64,000 nt of DNA from an uncultured Eubacteriales bacterium (GCA_900548625.1 URLO01000002.1:35664-99663); one strand, 5' to 3'. Positions 1 to 8,994 are shown, numbered from the stretch's first letter. Numbers and translations: made by a program. Notes: generated by a model not told the origin, from the sequence alone.

Positions 1-1
1 G

Positions 2-655
2 TGGTCCATGACGGTCATGTTCCTGACGATGTGGGATTATGTTGACCATCTGGAGGAGGACATCGGCGCCTTCCGCCCGTTTTATGACGACGCGGCGGAC
101 GGAACGCTCGGCTATGTGCAGCCGTTTGCCGACAGTCCGCTCGACTATGAGGACGTCGGCGCGACGGCGTTCAGCAGCCTCATCCAGTCCGCGCGGGAGC
201 GGGTCTGGATCATGACGCCGTATCTCATTCTGGACGATAAGATGTCGCAGGCGCTCTGCCGCGCCGCCAAGACCGGCGTGGACGTGCGCATCATCACGCC
301 GGGTATCCCGGACAAACGGTATGTCTACGCCGTCACACGCGCGAACTACGACCTGCTGCTGGAGGCGGGCGTGCGCATTTTTGAGTACAAGCCGGGCTTC
401 ATCCACTCGAAGGTCTGCTTTGCGGACGGGCTGTATGCCGTGGTCGGCACGGTCAATATGGACTTCCGGAGCCTGTACCTGCATTTTGAGGATGCGGTCT
501 ACCTCTGCGGCAACGAGGCGGTCGAGCAGGTCGAGGCCGATTTTGAGGACGTGTTCCCGGTCTGCCGCGAGATCACCTACGCCAGAAGCCGCCGTGTCGG
601 ATTCTGGCGGCGGCTGGTTCGGACGATCCTGCGGCTGTTTTCGCCGCTGCTTTGA
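2..655 (+). CDS. cls: Cardiolipin synthase, C-terminal part (cut by window edge)
   Basis: The reading frame is open to the first bases of the window, so this is the 3' part (217 residues) of a longer gene. It carries the last phospholipase D half: an HKD motif beginning IHSKVCFADG and closing with the GTVN residues, followed by MDFRSLYLHFE, as in bacterial cardiolipin synthases. Upstream the sequences WIMTPYLILDD and VRIITPGIPDKR are also typical of the family. The enzyme condenses phosphatidylglycerol into cardiolipin at the cytoplasmic membrane. The C terminus ends in a basic and hydrophobic tail. A complete paralogue lies at 36141-37649. The Nudix gene follows 16 bases downstream, so they may be co-transcribed. 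Confidence 0.88.
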   Translation, partial: WSMTVMFLTMWDYVDHLEEDIGAFRPFYDDAADGTLGYVQPFADSPLDYEDVGATAFSSLIQSARERVWIMTPYLILDDKMSQALCRAAKTGVDVRIITPGIPDKRYVYAVTRANYDLLLEAGVRIFEYKPGFIHSKVCFADGLYAVVGTVNMDFRSLYLHFEDAVYLCGNEAVEQVEADFEDVFPVCREITYARSRRVGFWRRLVRTILRLFSPLL

Positions 656-671
656 GAAAAGGAGAATTTTT

Positions 672-1229
672 GTGGAGCTTTTGGAGCAAATCGCCGCCTA
701 TGTGCCGTCCTGTGAGCAGGAGGAGGCAGACCGGCGGCTGATCCTGCGCTGCGCGGCGCAGTTCGGAGACCTGTTCACGCGCGAAAATGAACTGGCGCAC
801 TTTACGGCGTCGGCATGGGTCGTGACGCCCGACCGCAAAAAGGCGCTGATGGCGTATCACAACCTGTACAACTCGTGGGCGTGGCTCGGCGGTCACGCCG
901 ACGGCGAGACGGAGCTTCTGAACGTGGCGCTGCGCGAGGTGCGCGAGGAGTCCGGCGTGCAGAACGTGCAGCCGGTCACGCCGGAGATCTATTCTCTGGA
1001 GGTGCTGCCGGTGACGCAGCATATAAAGCGCGGGAAATTCGTCTCGGCGCATCTGCACCTGAATCTGACATATCTTTTGCAGGCGGACGAGCACGAGATG
1101 CTCCGCTGCAAGCCCGATGAAAACAGCGGCGTGCGCTGGTTCTGCCCGGAGGCGGTCTGCGCGGCGGTCTCGGAGCCGGCGATGCGCGTGATCTATCAGA
1201 AGCTGATGGACAAGCTGCACACCGTCTGA
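672..1229 (+). CDS. Nudix hydrolase
   Basis: A 185-residue protein with a Nudix box of the form GGHADGE...REVREESGV, which binds the divalent metal and cleaves nucleoside diphosphate-linked substrates. The GGHADG variant is common in one clostridial Nudix group; the exact substrate cannot be read from the sequence. I chose the GTG at 672 because AAAGGAG lies at 658-664, eight bases upstream. The frame remains open much further upstream, but that part overlaps the cls gene and is a shadow. It sits between a cardiolipin synthase and radC in the same direction, with no functional hint from its neighbours. Confidence 0.82.
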   Translation: MELLEQIAAYVPSCEQEEADRRLILRCAAQFGDLFTRENELAHFTASAWVVTPDRKKALMAYHNLYNSWAWLGGHADGETELLNVALREVREESGVQNVQPVTPEIYSLEVLPVTQHIKRGKFVSAHLHLNLTYLLQADEHEMLRCKPDENSGVRWFCPEAVCAAVSEPAMRVIYQKLMDKLHTV

Positions 1230-1310
1230 GACGTGTGCCGGCGCGAACACAGAGAGGGTTTTTGAGAAAGTCTGGACCGCCCGCCGGGCGGCCAAAGGGA
1301 GGCTCCGCCG

Positions 1311-1982
1311 ATGTCAGTACATGAAGGCCACCGCGAACGGATGCGCCGGCAGATGAAAACCAGCGGCATGGACAGCCTGTCCGATGTGCAGGTGCTGGAG
1401 GTCGCGCTCTATTACGCCATTGCGCGCCGGGATACGAACGAGATCGCGCACGCGCTCCTGCGCCGCTTTGGAAGCCTCTCGGGCGTGCTCGAGGCGCCGC
1501 GCGCCGAGCTTCTCAAGATCGACGGCGTCGGCGAGAGCGCCGCAGACCTGCTGCTTCTGTTCATCCAGATGGAGCGGCGGCATCTCATGGACCGCGCCGG
1601 ACGGCAGACCATCCTCGACACGACCTACAAATGCGCGCAGTATCTGATGCCGCGCTTCATCGGCGAGCAGGAGGAGGTCGTGTACCTGCTGTGCCTTGAC
1701 GCCAAGTGCAAGGCGCTCGACTGCTCGCTCATCCACCGCGGCGCGGTCAACATGACCGCCATTTCGGTGCGCAAGATCGTCAAGGCCGCGCTCGATCACA
1801 ACGCGACCTCCGTGGTCGTGGCGCACAACCACCCGAGCGGGCTGGCGCTGCCGAGCCGCGAGGACCGCGCGACCACGCTCGCGCTCAAGGCCGCGCTGGA
1901 CGCGGTCGATGTGGTGCTGGTGGACCATGTGATCGTCGCGGACGAGGATTTTGTGTCCCTCGCGGACGATGGACTTTTGTAA
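1311..1982 (+). CDS. radC: RadC-family JAB/MPN protein
   Basis: A 223-residue protein with the two-part RadC layout. An N-terminal helix-hairpin-helix region contains KIDGVGESAADLL (about residues 66-78). A C-terminal JAB1/MPN metalloprotease-like domain has the JAMM residues HNHPSG and, eight residues on, the Asp of SREDRATT. RadC proteins are widespread; a DNA-repair role was once proposed but the activity is unresolved. The ATG at 1311 is preceded by GGGAGG at 1297-1302. uvrB starts 19 bases after its stop, so the two are probably one transcription unit. A GC-rich hairpin around 1276-1293 lies just before the start. Confidence 0.92.
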   Translation: MSVHEGHRERMRRQMKTSGMDSLSDVQVLEVALYYAIARRDTNEIAHALLRRFGSLSGVLEAPRAELLKIDGVGESAADLLLLFIQMERRHLMDRAGRQTILDTTYKCAQYLMPRFIGEQEEVVYLLCLDAKCKALDCSLIHRGAVNMTAISVRKIVKAALDHNATSVVVAHNHPSGLALPSREDRATTLALKAALDAVDVVLVDHVIVADEDFVSLADDGLL

Positions 1983-2001
1983 CGCAGGAAAGGGATCACC
2001 T

Positions 2002-3981
2002 ATGGATTTTCAGCTCGTTTCCGATTATAAGCCGACCGGCGATCAGCCGCAGGCCATCGAAAAGCTGGTAAACGGCGTCAAAATGGGGCTTGACGAGCAG
2101 GTTTTGCTCGGCGTCACCGGCTCGGGCAAGACCTTCACGATGGCAAACGTCATCCAGCAGCTCGGCCGCCCGACGCTCGTGCTGGCACACAACAAGACGC
2201 TCGCGGCGCAGCTTTGCTCCGAATTCCGCGAGTTCTTCCCCAACAACGCCGTGGAATACTTCGTCTCCTACTACGACTACTATCAGCCGGAGGCGTACAT
2301 CGCCCACACCGACACATATATTGAAAAGGACTCCGCCATCAACGACGAGATCGAGCGCCTGCGCCACAGCGCGACCTCCGCGCTGGCAGAGCGGCGGGAC
2401 GTCATCGTTGTCTCGTCTGTCTCCTGCATCTACGGCCTCGGCGACCCGATCGACTACAAGAGCATGGTCATTTCGCTCCGCACGGGGCAGGAAACGGAGC
2501 GCGACGCGCTGATGCGCCGCCTGACCGACATCCGCTACGAGCGAAACGACGTCAATTTCACCCGAAACACCTACCGCGTCCGCGGCGATACGGTGGAGAT
2601 CTACCCCGCCTACTGGACGGGACGCGCCGTCCGCGTGGAGTTCTTCGGCGATGAGATCGACCGCATCTCCGAGATCAACGCCGTCACCGGGATGCCGGAG
2701 CGCATTTTGAGCCATGTTGCCATCTATCCCGCGTCGCATTATGTGGCGTCGAAGGAAAAAATGGCGCGCGCCATGCACGACATCGAGCAGGAGATGTGGC
2801 AGCGCGTGAAGTACTTCGAGGAGCACGACAAGCTCCTTGAGGCGCAGCGCATCCGCCAGCGGACGCAGTACGACCTTGAAATGCTCGCGGAGATCGGCTT
2901 CTGCACCGGCATCGAGAACTATTCCCGCGTGATCGCGGGACGTGCGCCCGGCACGCCGCCGACCACGCTCATTGACTATTTCCCGGAGGATTTTCTGCTG
3001 TTTGTCGATGAGAGCCATGTGACGCTTCCGCAGGTGCGCGCCATGTACAACGGCGATCACTCGCGCAAGCAGAGCCTTGTCGATTACGGCTTCCGGCTGC
3101 CGTCGGCGTATGACAACCGGCCGCTCACCTTCCCGGAGTTTGAAAGCCGCATCCATCAGGCCATCTACGTCTCCGCCACGCCCGGCGAGTATGAGCGCAC
3201 CCGCGCCGCGCAGGTCGCCGAGCAGGTCATCCGGCCCACGGGACTGCTCGACCCGGAGGTGTTCGTCCGGCCCATCGAGGGGCAGATCGACGATCTGATC
3301 GGGGAGATCAATCAGGTCACCGCCGGCGGCGAACGCACGCTCGTCACGACGCTGACGAAGAAAATGGCGGAGGATCTGACGGCCTATTTGCAGACGAACG
3401 GCATCCGCGTGCGCTATATGCACTCGGACATCGGCGCGATGGAGCGCATGGAGATCATCCGCGACCTGCGCATGGCAAAATTCGACGTGCTCATCGGCAT
3501 CAACCTCCTGCGCGAGGGTCTTGATCTGCCGGAGGTGTCGCTCATCGCCATTCTCGACGCGGACAAGGAGGGCTTCCTGCGCTCGGAGACGAGCCTGATC
3601 CAGACCATCGGCCGCGCTGCGCGAAACGCGCACGGGCGCGTGCTCATGTACGCCGACAAGATCACGCCCGCCATGCGCGCGGCCATGGACGAGACGGCCC
3701 GCCGCCGCGCCATTCAGGACGCATACAACCGCGCGCACGGCATCGTGCCGAAAACCATCGTCAAATCCGTCCGCGACCTCATCGAGATCTCGGCCTCGCC
3801 GGAGACGGCGCAGACCGGAAAGGGCGGCGTCAAGCTGACGCGCGCCGAGCGCGAGCGCGAGATCGCGCGGCTGGAAAAGAAGATGAAGGAGGCGGCAAAG
3901 CTGATGGAATTCGAGTACGCCGCCGTCCTGCGCGACGAGATCATCCGTCTGCGCGGCGAAGCAGCCGACGCGAAAAAATAA
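2002..3981 (+). CDS. uvrB: UvrABC excinuclease subunit B
   Basis: A 659-residue UvrB, the damage-verifying helicase of nucleotide excision repair that receives DNA from UvrA and recruits UvrC. Visible landmarks are the N-terminal FQLVSDYKPTGDQPQAI, Walker A GVTGSGKT, the beta-hairpin region YYDYYQPEAYI, the DESH Walker B motif, RTIGRAARN (helicase motif VI) and a C-terminal UvrB/UvrC coiled-coil segment (REREIARLEKKMKEAAKLMEFE). Length is normal for the family. The start at 2002 fits GCAGGAAAGGG immediately upstream; the frame extends 17 codons further into radC but lacks a site there. A hairpin terminator follows. Confidence 0.98.
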   Translation: MDFQLVSDYKPTGDQPQAIEKLVNGVKMGLDEQVLLGVTGSGKTFTMANVIQQLGRPTLVLAHNKTLAAQLCSEFREFFPNNAVEYFVSYYDYYQPEAYIAHTDTYIEKDSAINDEIERLRHSATSALAERRDVIVVSSVSCIYGLGDPIDYKSMVISLRTGQETERDALMRRLTDIRYERNDVNFTRNTYRVRGDTVEIYPAYWTGRAVRVEFFGDEIDRISEINAVTGMPERILSHVAIYPASHYVASKEKMARAMHDIEQEMWQRVKYFEEHDKLLEAQRIRQRTQYDLEMLAEIGFCTGIENYSRVIAGRAPGTPPTTLIDYFPEDFLLFVDESHVTLPQVRAMYNGDHSRKQSLVDYGFRLPSAYDNRPLTFPEFESRIHQAIYVSATPGEYERTRAAQVAEQVIRPTGLLDPEVFVRPIEGQIDDLIGEINQVTAGGERTLVTTLTKKMAEDLTAYLQTNGIRVRYMHSDIGAMERMEIIRDLRMAKFDVLIGINLLREGLDLPEVSLIAILDADKEGFLRSETSLIQTIGRAARNAHGRVLMYADKITPAMRAAMDETARRRAIQDAYNRAHGIVPKTIVKSVRDLIEISASPETAQTGKGGVKLTRAEREREIARLEKKMKEAAKLMEFEYAAVLRDEIIRLRGEAADAKK

Positions 3982-3986
3982 ACCAA

Positions 3987-4016
3987 GCGCCGCCGGAGCA
4001 CATCCGGCGGCGCTTT
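3987..4016. terminator. Hairpin terminator between convergent genes
   Basis: A perfect 11-bp stem (3987-3997 with 4003-4013) with a 5-base loop is followed by a short T run. It lies between the convergent ends of uvrB and the TauE-like gene and could serve both directions. Confidence 0.7.
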
Positions 4017-4020
4017 AGAC

Positions 4021-4056
4021 TGTCAAAGAACCTCGTAGAGTTCGCGCCCGCAGGCG
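4021..4056. repeat. Terminal fragment of the hairpin-rich dispersed repeat
   Basis: These 36 bases match one end of the repeats at 8737-8994 and 12544-12801 (TGTCAAA-AACCTCGTAGAG, then TTCGCGCCCGCAGGCG) with one difference. The similarity stops abruptly after the end, so this is a truncated or solo terminal piece. Confidence 0.65.
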
Positions 4057-4085
4057 CTTTTGCGCGGATATAAAAGGCGGCAGAG

Positions 4086-4811
4086 TCACATGCCGAGATT
4101 TTTGACGATCAGCGAGACGCCGGACAGCACCAGCAGCAGCGCCACGAGCCTGCCTGCTGTTTTTTCATTGAGGCGGGCGCTGCTCCGCATCCCGAGCCAC
4201 AGCCCCAGCAGCGCAAACGGCAGAAGCAGCAGCGCCGTCCGGAGCGTTTCCGGCGTGATGAGCCGCAGGCAGCTGTAAAGCACGATGCGGAACGTGTTTT
4301 CCGCCACAAAGACCGCGCTGATGTTCGCCTTGAAGCCGTTCTGGTCGTCGGTCACGCGGCTGACATACGCCGCCAGCAGCGCGCCCACGCCGAACAGACC
4401 GCACAGCACGCCCGCCAGCACGCCGATCAGCACAAGCAGGAGCTTCGAGCTGCGCAGCTTGCCCTTCTGACGCTCACGCAGCAGCATCTCCGCCCCGAGC
4501 AGCACGATCACCGCGCCGAACACGACCTTGATCGCCCGCGCGTCCACATGCTTGAGCAGCAGCGCTCCCGGCACGCTGCCCGCCAGAACGAGCGCCGCCA
4601 GCGGCAGCCAGACCCGCGCGTTCAGCTTTTCCCGGTTTTTCCACGTCAGGATCACATTCGTCGGATAGCCGACCAGCAGATCGACCGGCGAGATATTCGC
4701 ATTCGTCGCAGAGCCGAAGCTCAGGATCGAGGTAAAGACCAGCGTGTTTGCAAAGCCGCACAGGCCCTTGACGAAATAGGCCGCGACGGCCGCGAGCATC
4801 CATAAAGCCAT
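4086..4811 (-). CDS. TauE/SafE-type membrane permease
   Basis: A 241-residue protein made almost entirely of hydrophobic helices (about seven to eight), with the TauE/SafE layout: an N-terminal FVKGLCGFANTL segment and a second half repeating a similar motif (GVLAGVLCGLFGVGA). Family members export or import small anions such as sulfite, sulfoacetate or organosulfonates; the substrate here is unknown. It is the last gene of a leftward group with a PAP2 phosphatase, an alpha/beta hydrolase and a DUF2804 protein, starting 35 bases after the DUF2804 stop. Confidence 0.85.
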   Translation of the reverse strand: MALWMLAAVAAYFVKGLCGFANTLVFTSILSFGSATNANISPVDLLVGYPTNVILTWKNREKLNARVWLPLAALVLAGSVPGALLLKHVDARAIKVVFGAVIVLLGAEMLLRERQKGKLRSSKLLLVLIGVLAGVLCGLFGVGALLAAYVSRVTDDQNGFKANISAVFVAENTFRIVLYSCLRLITPETLRTALLLLPFALLGLWLGMRSSARLNEKTAGRLVALLLVLSGVSLIVKNLGM

Positions 4812-4846
4812 CTATCTTCCCTCCGGGAGCGTTTTAGGGGTGCGAG

Positions 4847-5884
4847 TCACCATCTGTTTTCGACCTTCTCCGCAAAGCCGAAGAAGTCGCGCACCGGCAG
4901 CACCGTTCCGTCGTCCAGCGTGACGCGGCCCGTGAAGCGGCCAAAGACCTGATGCTGGTTGGACTGGACGATGAGCGCGGAGGCAAGGGCGCTGCGGTCA
5001 AGAACGGGCGTGAAGTCCATGTAGAAGCGGTTGTCGTCACTGGTGAACGTCCACGGCTTCAGGTAATCCTCCCTGCCCTTGGCGTTTTTGGGGATGTTGA
5101 AGTGTACGTCGCCCAGCTTGTGCAGCTCGCCGTCGTAGAAAACGGCGTTTTCCGTCGCGGCGGTCGTGTTTCCGAAGCCGTAGCCGATGTTCCAGCCGAA
5201 CGGCACGCCGTCAAGCTCGCCCGAGGCGCTGCCCCAGTACCATGTGTTCCGGTACGTCCACACGCCGCGTCCCCAGTCGAGCACGGCAAAGAAGCGGTCG
5301 GGCGTCAGCTCGATGCGGCGCTTGCCGAGCTGGATCCAGCCCTCGGCGCGCATACAGTTGATCTTCTGGTTGTAGTAAAAATGCTTCGGCTTGTCAAACG
5401 GCGTGGCGATGACCATGCTCTGCTTCGGTGCGTCCGTCAGGGTGACAACGCCCTCGATCATGTCGCCGTCCAGGAAGTTTTCCATGTGGAAGCTCAGCCG
5501 GCGCGCGCCGTCCTCATGATAAAACGCCAGCGCATAGCCGCCGCGCGCGATCTCGCTCACGCCCTCGGCGGAGCTTTCCGGCAGACCGGTCTTTCCGAGC
5601 GGCAGCAGGCGCATCGGGCTTTTTGTCCGCTCCCACTTCCCGTCAAAATCGAGGAAGGAGACGGAGTCGAGGCCCATATAGCCGTTGTCCGAGATGGTGA
5701 GCGCCAGACCGATGTGGCCGTCGGTGACAAGATAGTAGTCCCATTCCTTGATGCGGAGCTTTCCAGCGCGGATATCCGCGCGGCGGTAGACCGGCAGCGG
5801 CGACGACGCCCAGCCCGGCTCGTTCAGGTCGCCGGACGCATTCAGAAGCGGCGCGGCGCGCAGGATCTCGTGATTTTCTCTCAT
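4847..5884 (-). CDS. DUF2804 family protein
   Basis: A 345-residue protein of the DUF2804 family, recognised from the central WGRGVWTYRNTWYWGSASG block, GWNIGYGFGNTTAATEN, and the late TFTSDDNRFYMDFTP and DRSALAS segments. The family is a beta-rich fold related to lipocalin/CrtC-like proteins; no reaction is established. There is no signal peptide, so it is probably cytosolic. Its ATG overlaps the stop of the upstream alpha/beta hydrolase by four bases (ATGA), which indicates translational coupling and suggests a shared, possibly lipid-related, role. Confidence 0.85.
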   Translation of the reverse strand: MRENHEILRAAPLLNASGDLNEPGWASSPLPVYRRADIRAGKLRIKEWDYYLVTDGHIGLALTISDNGYMGLDSVSFLDFDGKWERTKSPMRLLPLGKTGLPESSAEGVSEIARGGYALAFYHEDGARRLSFHMENFLDGDMIEGVVTLTDAPKQSMVIATPFDKPKHFYYNQKINCMRAEGWIQLGKRRIELTPDRFFAVLDWGRGVWTYRNTWYWGSASGELDGVPFGWNIGYGFGNTTAATENAVFYDGELHKLGDVHFNIPKNAKGREDYLKPWTFTSDDNRFYMDFTPVLDRSALASALIVQSNQHQVFGRFTGRVTLDDGTVLPVRDFFGFAEKVENRW

Positions 5885-6834
5885 ACTACATCCTCCTTCG
5901 GCAGATGATTTTCCAGAAAGTCCTCCATTGCGGACTGAACGCGCGGCGGATCGGTGAGATAGGCGCGCGCGTGCCCCGCGCCGCTGATCAGCAGCAGCTT
6001 CCGCTCGCCTGCGCAGGCGTCATACGCCTCCTGCGACATGCGGCAGGGCACGAAGTGGTCGGCGCTTCCGTGCAGGAACAAGACCGGCAGGCTCGTGGCG
6101 GCCACGGCGTCGGTCGTGGCGCACTCGTGCAGAGAAAAGCCCGCGAAAACGCGTGTGAACAGGTCGGTCGGGTGCAGCACCAGACCGGCAAGGAGCCATT
6201 TGCAGCGCTCGTTCAGAACGCACTTCATGATCGCATAGGGTGAGGAAAAGCCGCAGTCGGCGATGACGCCGCGCACGTTTGCCGGGAACTCAAAGCACGA
6301 GGCCAGCAGCACCGTGGTCGCGCCCATCGACATGCCGGAGAGGAACATCGGGTGCTCCGCGCCGAGCATCTGCGCAAGATATGTGACCCACGACAGCACA
6401 TCGTAGCGCTCACGCACGCCGAAGGTCATATACCGCCCCTGCGACGCGCCGTGCGCGCGCTGGTCGCAGAGCAGGAGGTTGTAGCCCTGCCGGTGCAGGA
6501 ATTCCAGCTCCGGCCCGAAATCGAGCAGCCCTGACGAGCGGTAGCCGTGAAAGAGCAGGATCGTGCCCTTTGCGTCCTCACGCGGCAGAAAGCGCGCGGA
6601 GAGCATCTTGCCGTCGTAGCTCATGACGCGCAGCGTCTGCGGCTTCTGCGCGTAGAACCAGTCGGAGGAAAAAACAAAGTCCTCCGCCCATTTTGCGCGC
6701 GAGGTGCCGCGCAGATATTCCTCCGTCAGCGCCTGCGGCGGAAGCTCGCGCCGGACGCAGGCGGTCTCGAAGCCCGCGAGCCCCAGTGCCAGAAAAATCA
6801 GAAGAATGCCAAGCAATATCCAAAGCCAGACCAT
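5881..6834 (-). CDS. Membrane-anchored alpha/beta hydrolase
   Basis: A 317-residue hydrolase with an N-terminal membrane helix (WLWILLGILLIFLALGLAGF), then an alpha/beta hydrolase domain: oxyanion region LLFHGYRSSG, nucleophile elbow GMSMGA (Ser), an acid in GSADHFVP and the final His in GAGHARAYL. It resembles the BAAT/YqkD-like serine hydrolases of Firmicutes; the substrate is not known. I start at the ATG at 6834 because AAAGGAGA lies directly before it; an ATG five codons upstream would place the ribosome site inside the gene. It overlaps the following DUF2804 gene by four bases and starts 27 bases after the PAP2 stop. Confidence 0.87.
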   Translation of the reverse strand: MVWLWILLGILLIFLALGLAGFETACVRRELPPQALTEEYLRGTSRAKWAEDFVFSSDWFYAQKPQTLRVMSYDGKMLSARFLPREDAKGTILLFHGYRSSGLLDFGPELEFLHRQGYNLLLCDQRAHGASQGRYMTFGVRERYDVLSWVTYLAQMLGAEHPMFLSGMSMGATTVLLASCFEFPANVRGVIADCGFSSPYAIMKCVLNERCKWLLAGLVLHPTDLFTRVFAGFSLHECATTDAVAATSLPVLFLHGSADHFVPCRMSQEAYDACAGERKLLLISGAGHARAYLTDPPRVQSAMEDFLENHLPKEDVV

Positions 6835-6861
6835 AGGGTCTCCTTTCATTTCAGGCGCAGA

Positions 6862-7791
6862 TCATGCAGCCTGTTTCCCGAGACGGGAGAAATAGCGGAA
6901 AGTCATCGGCCAGACGCAGCCGGCGAGCATCACCAGCAGGAAATAGCGCACCGCGTCGGCGGGGCCTGCGGGCAAAACGGCGTGCAGCGGCGCCTTGAGC
7001 AGCGTCTTGACCGCCACGACGAGCCCAAGCCCGAGCACGACCTTGAGCACCTGCGCATACCAGACGGCGCGGACCTCAAAGCGGACGTATTTCTTTTCGA
7101 TGAAATACACCGGCAGCAGCGCCAGCACCGCGCCCGTCAGCGTCCATGCGTTTTTGACGGCGTGGCCGAGATTGCTCGCATCCTCCGAGCCGGGCGCAAA
7201 GTCCGCGCGCAGCCCCGTCACATAGCCGAGGAACACGCCCGCGAACGCGAGCGCACCCGCCAGCAGCCACGGCATCGCCTTGTGCATGGCGCGCTCCGTT
7301 CTGAACGCGGGGTAGAGCGCCGCCAGCAGCGCCGCCGCCATCAAAAACGCCACGCCGACGTCCAGCGGCGTGTGAACGCCGAGATACATCCGCGAAAACG
7401 GCACCAGCACGACCAGCGCGATGCACATCCGGCGCACCCAGCGCCGCTTCGTCATGACCGCCGCCGCACCGAAGGTGCTCACGGCGTTCTGCGTGTGGCC
7501 GGACGGGAAGGAATACCCCGTTGCGGCGGCGCGGGCGCTCTCCACGATCGTGAAGTCCGGGTCGAGCACCCACGGACGCGGGATGCGGCACGCGATCTTC
7601 AAAAACTGATTGGCGATCGTGCCGAACAGCCCGGCGAGAAAGGCATAATAGCCGGTGCGCTTGTCCACGCACCAGAAAAGGATGAACGCTGCCAGCATGA
7701 ACGCGATCTCGTCGCCGAAGTAGGTGACGACGCTGAAAAACGCACTGAACGCGGGCAGGCGGATCCCCTCAAGCAGGCGAAGAAAACCCAT
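6862..7791 (-). CDS. PAP2-superfamily membrane phosphatase
   Basis: A 309-residue integral membrane protein with all three PAP2 phosphatase motifs: KIACRIPRP, FPSGHTQNA and SRMYLGVHTPLDV. Such enzymes remove phosphate from lipid phosphates such as undecaprenyl diphosphate or phosphatidate. Additional C-terminal helices extend beyond the catalytic core. The ATG at 7791 is preceded by AGGAGG; longer in-frame extensions upstream cross the promoter region and are not supported. It is the first gene of a four-gene leftward group (PAP2, alpha/beta hydrolase, DUF2804, TauE), consistent with membrane lipid metabolism, although that link is an inference. Confidence 0.9.
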   Translation of the reverse strand: MGFLRLLEGIRLPAFSAFFSVVTYFGDEIAFMLAAFILFWCVDKRTGYYAFLAGLFGTIANQFLKIACRIPRPWVLDPDFTIVESARAAATGYSFPSGHTQNAVSTFGAAAVMTKRRWVRRMCIALVVLVPFSRMYLGVHTPLDVGVAFLMAAALLAALYPAFRTERAMHKAMPWLLAGALAFAGVFLGYVTGLRADFAPGSEDASNLGHAVKNAWTLTGAVLALLPVYFIEKKYVRFEVRAVWYAQVLKVVLGLGLVVAVKTLLKAPLHAVLPAGPADAVRYFLLVMLAGCVWPMTFRYFSRLGKQAA

Positions 7792-7822
7792 ATGAAGTCC
7801 TCCTGTCAAATTTGCTGCCTGT

Positions 7823-7851
7823 AGTATAGCATCTTTTCTTCCAAAATGGAA
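7823..7851 (-). promoter_or_regulatory. Candidate sigma-A promoter for the PAP2 group
   Basis: On the minus strand a TATACT -10 box (7823-7828) is preceded, 17 bases away, by a weak -35 TTCCAT (7846-7851). It faces the PAP2 gene, whose start is about 30 bases downstream. Confidence 0.4.
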
Positions 7852-7864
7852 TATGCCGGAGTTC

Positions 7865-7892
7865 TTGCTTTTTCTCCGAAATCGGCTATACT
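7865..7892 (+). promoter_or_regulatory. Candidate sigma-A promoter for the TIGR04255-like gene
   Basis: TTGCTT (7865-7870) and TATACT (7887-7892) are separated by 16 bases, about 30 bases before the ATG at 7925. It is divergent from the PAP2 promoter. Confidence 0.6.
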
Positions 7893-7924
7893 GTAAGAAA
7901 CGTGACAGAAAGGAAGACGCAGAC

Positions 7925-8710
7925 ATGTTTTCACAAGAAGAACGCTGCATTTACGGAAGAAATATGCTGCTGGAGGTCATCTGCCAGCTTCGCTTTCCCG
8001 ATATTCTGAAGATCGAGGCGCAGGAGCCCTACGCCTTTCAGGACGCCATCCGCGGCGAATATCCGCAGTATGCCAAGAAGGTCGAGCAGCTTCCGCCCCA
8101 GCCGGTCGGCGGAAAGCTCCAGCCGCAGGGGACCGTCAACAATTATCAGTTCATCTCCGCCGACGGCCACTGGAAGGTGAGCCTGACGAAGAATTTCATC
8201 GCCCTCTCCACCCACGCCTATACCCGGTGGGAGGAGTTTGCAAAGCGGCTCGACCGCATCCTCGCCGCCTTCATTCAGGCGTATCAGCCCGCGTATTTTT
8301 CGCGCGTCGGCCTGCGCTACATCAACGCCTTCCGCCGCGAGGAGCTGGAGCTTGCGGACACGCCGTGGCGCGAGCTGATCCAGCCCGGCTACCTCGGCCT
8401 GATGGGCGACGACGACGCACAGGAGAGCGCGTTTTTTAAAAATGAGCAGAGCATCACCGCCGCCATGCCCGGCGGCGCAAAGTGCAACATCAAGTGCGGC
8501 CCCGGCACGCTCCGCAAGGTGAACAATCAGACGCACCAGTCGCAGGAGCAGAAGGTCTTTATGCTCGACCTCGACCTGTTCATGGAGGGAAACACCCCGA
8601 TGAGCCACGCCGTTCCGGCGCTGAATGTGGTCCACGGCAACGCGGGAAGCCTGTTCCGCGGCGCGATCACCGACACGCTCCATGATGCGATGCAGCCGGA
8701 GCGGGCATAA
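7925..8710 (+). CDS. TIGR04255-like protein of unknown function
   Basis: A 261-residue soluble protein. The N-terminal RNMLLEVICQLRFPDI, the FISADGHWKVSLTKNFIALST block and SRVGLRYINAF match my recollection of the TIGR04255 family, whose function is unknown. The start at 7925 has AAAGGAAG 9-10 bases upstream and a good promoter before it. It stands alone, followed by the hairpin-rich repeat and a terminator. There is no signal peptide or membrane segment. Members occur sporadically in bacterial genomes, sometimes near mobile DNA, but nothing here proves a defence role. Confidence 0.7.
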   Translation: MFSQEERCIYGRNMLLEVICQLRFPDILKIEAQEPYAFQDAIRGEYPQYAKKVEQLPPQPVGGKLQPQGTVNNYQFISADGHWKVSLTKNFIALSTHAYTRWEEFAKRLDRILAAFIQAYQPAYFSRVGLRYINAFRREELELADTPWRELIQPGYLGLMGDDDAQESAFFKNEQSITAAMPGGAKCNIKCGPGTLRKVNNQTHQSQEQKVFMLDLDLFMEGNTPMSHAVPALNVVHGNAGSLFRGAITDTLHDAMQPERA

Positions 8711-8736
8711 AAGCGCAAGCGTGAACCCTGCGAGGC

Positions 8737-8994
8737 TTTTTGACAGACTCTCAAACGCGAACCGCGGGGCTGGGTTCGCGTTTGAAAAGGCTGCGCCCGC
8801 CTACGCGCATAATTTGTGCGCTGTCTGCGCACAAATTCCACACTTGCCGGGCGTTTTGTGTTTTGCCCGAGGCCGCAGCGTTTAGAAAAAGTGCCGGTGG
8901 CACTTTTTTAGCGCAGGCCGAAGCGGCTATGCCGCGAGGGGAAACCACGTGGGGAGCATCGCCTGCGGGCGCGAACTCTACGAGGTTTTTTGAC
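8737..8994 (-). repeat. Hairpin-rich dispersed repeat, copy A
   Basis: About 258 bases, inverted relative to copy B at 12544-12801 and about 93% identical by eye. Four hairpins are visible: 8751-8763 with 8773-8785 (13 bp), 8811-8821 with 8827-8837 (11 bp), 8886-8895 with 8899-8908 (10 bp) and 8923-8927 with 8931-8935 (5 bp). All stems are unchanged between copies; differences fall in loops and linkers. Both ends carry TGTCAAAA-like direct repeats. Nothing marks it as protein-coding. Confidence 0.85.

Noticed and set aside
7925..8710. Reading the TIGR04255-like gene and adjacent repeat as a defence island
   Set aside because: No nuclease, toxin, methylase or other defence gene is nearby; the single gene is not enough evidence.
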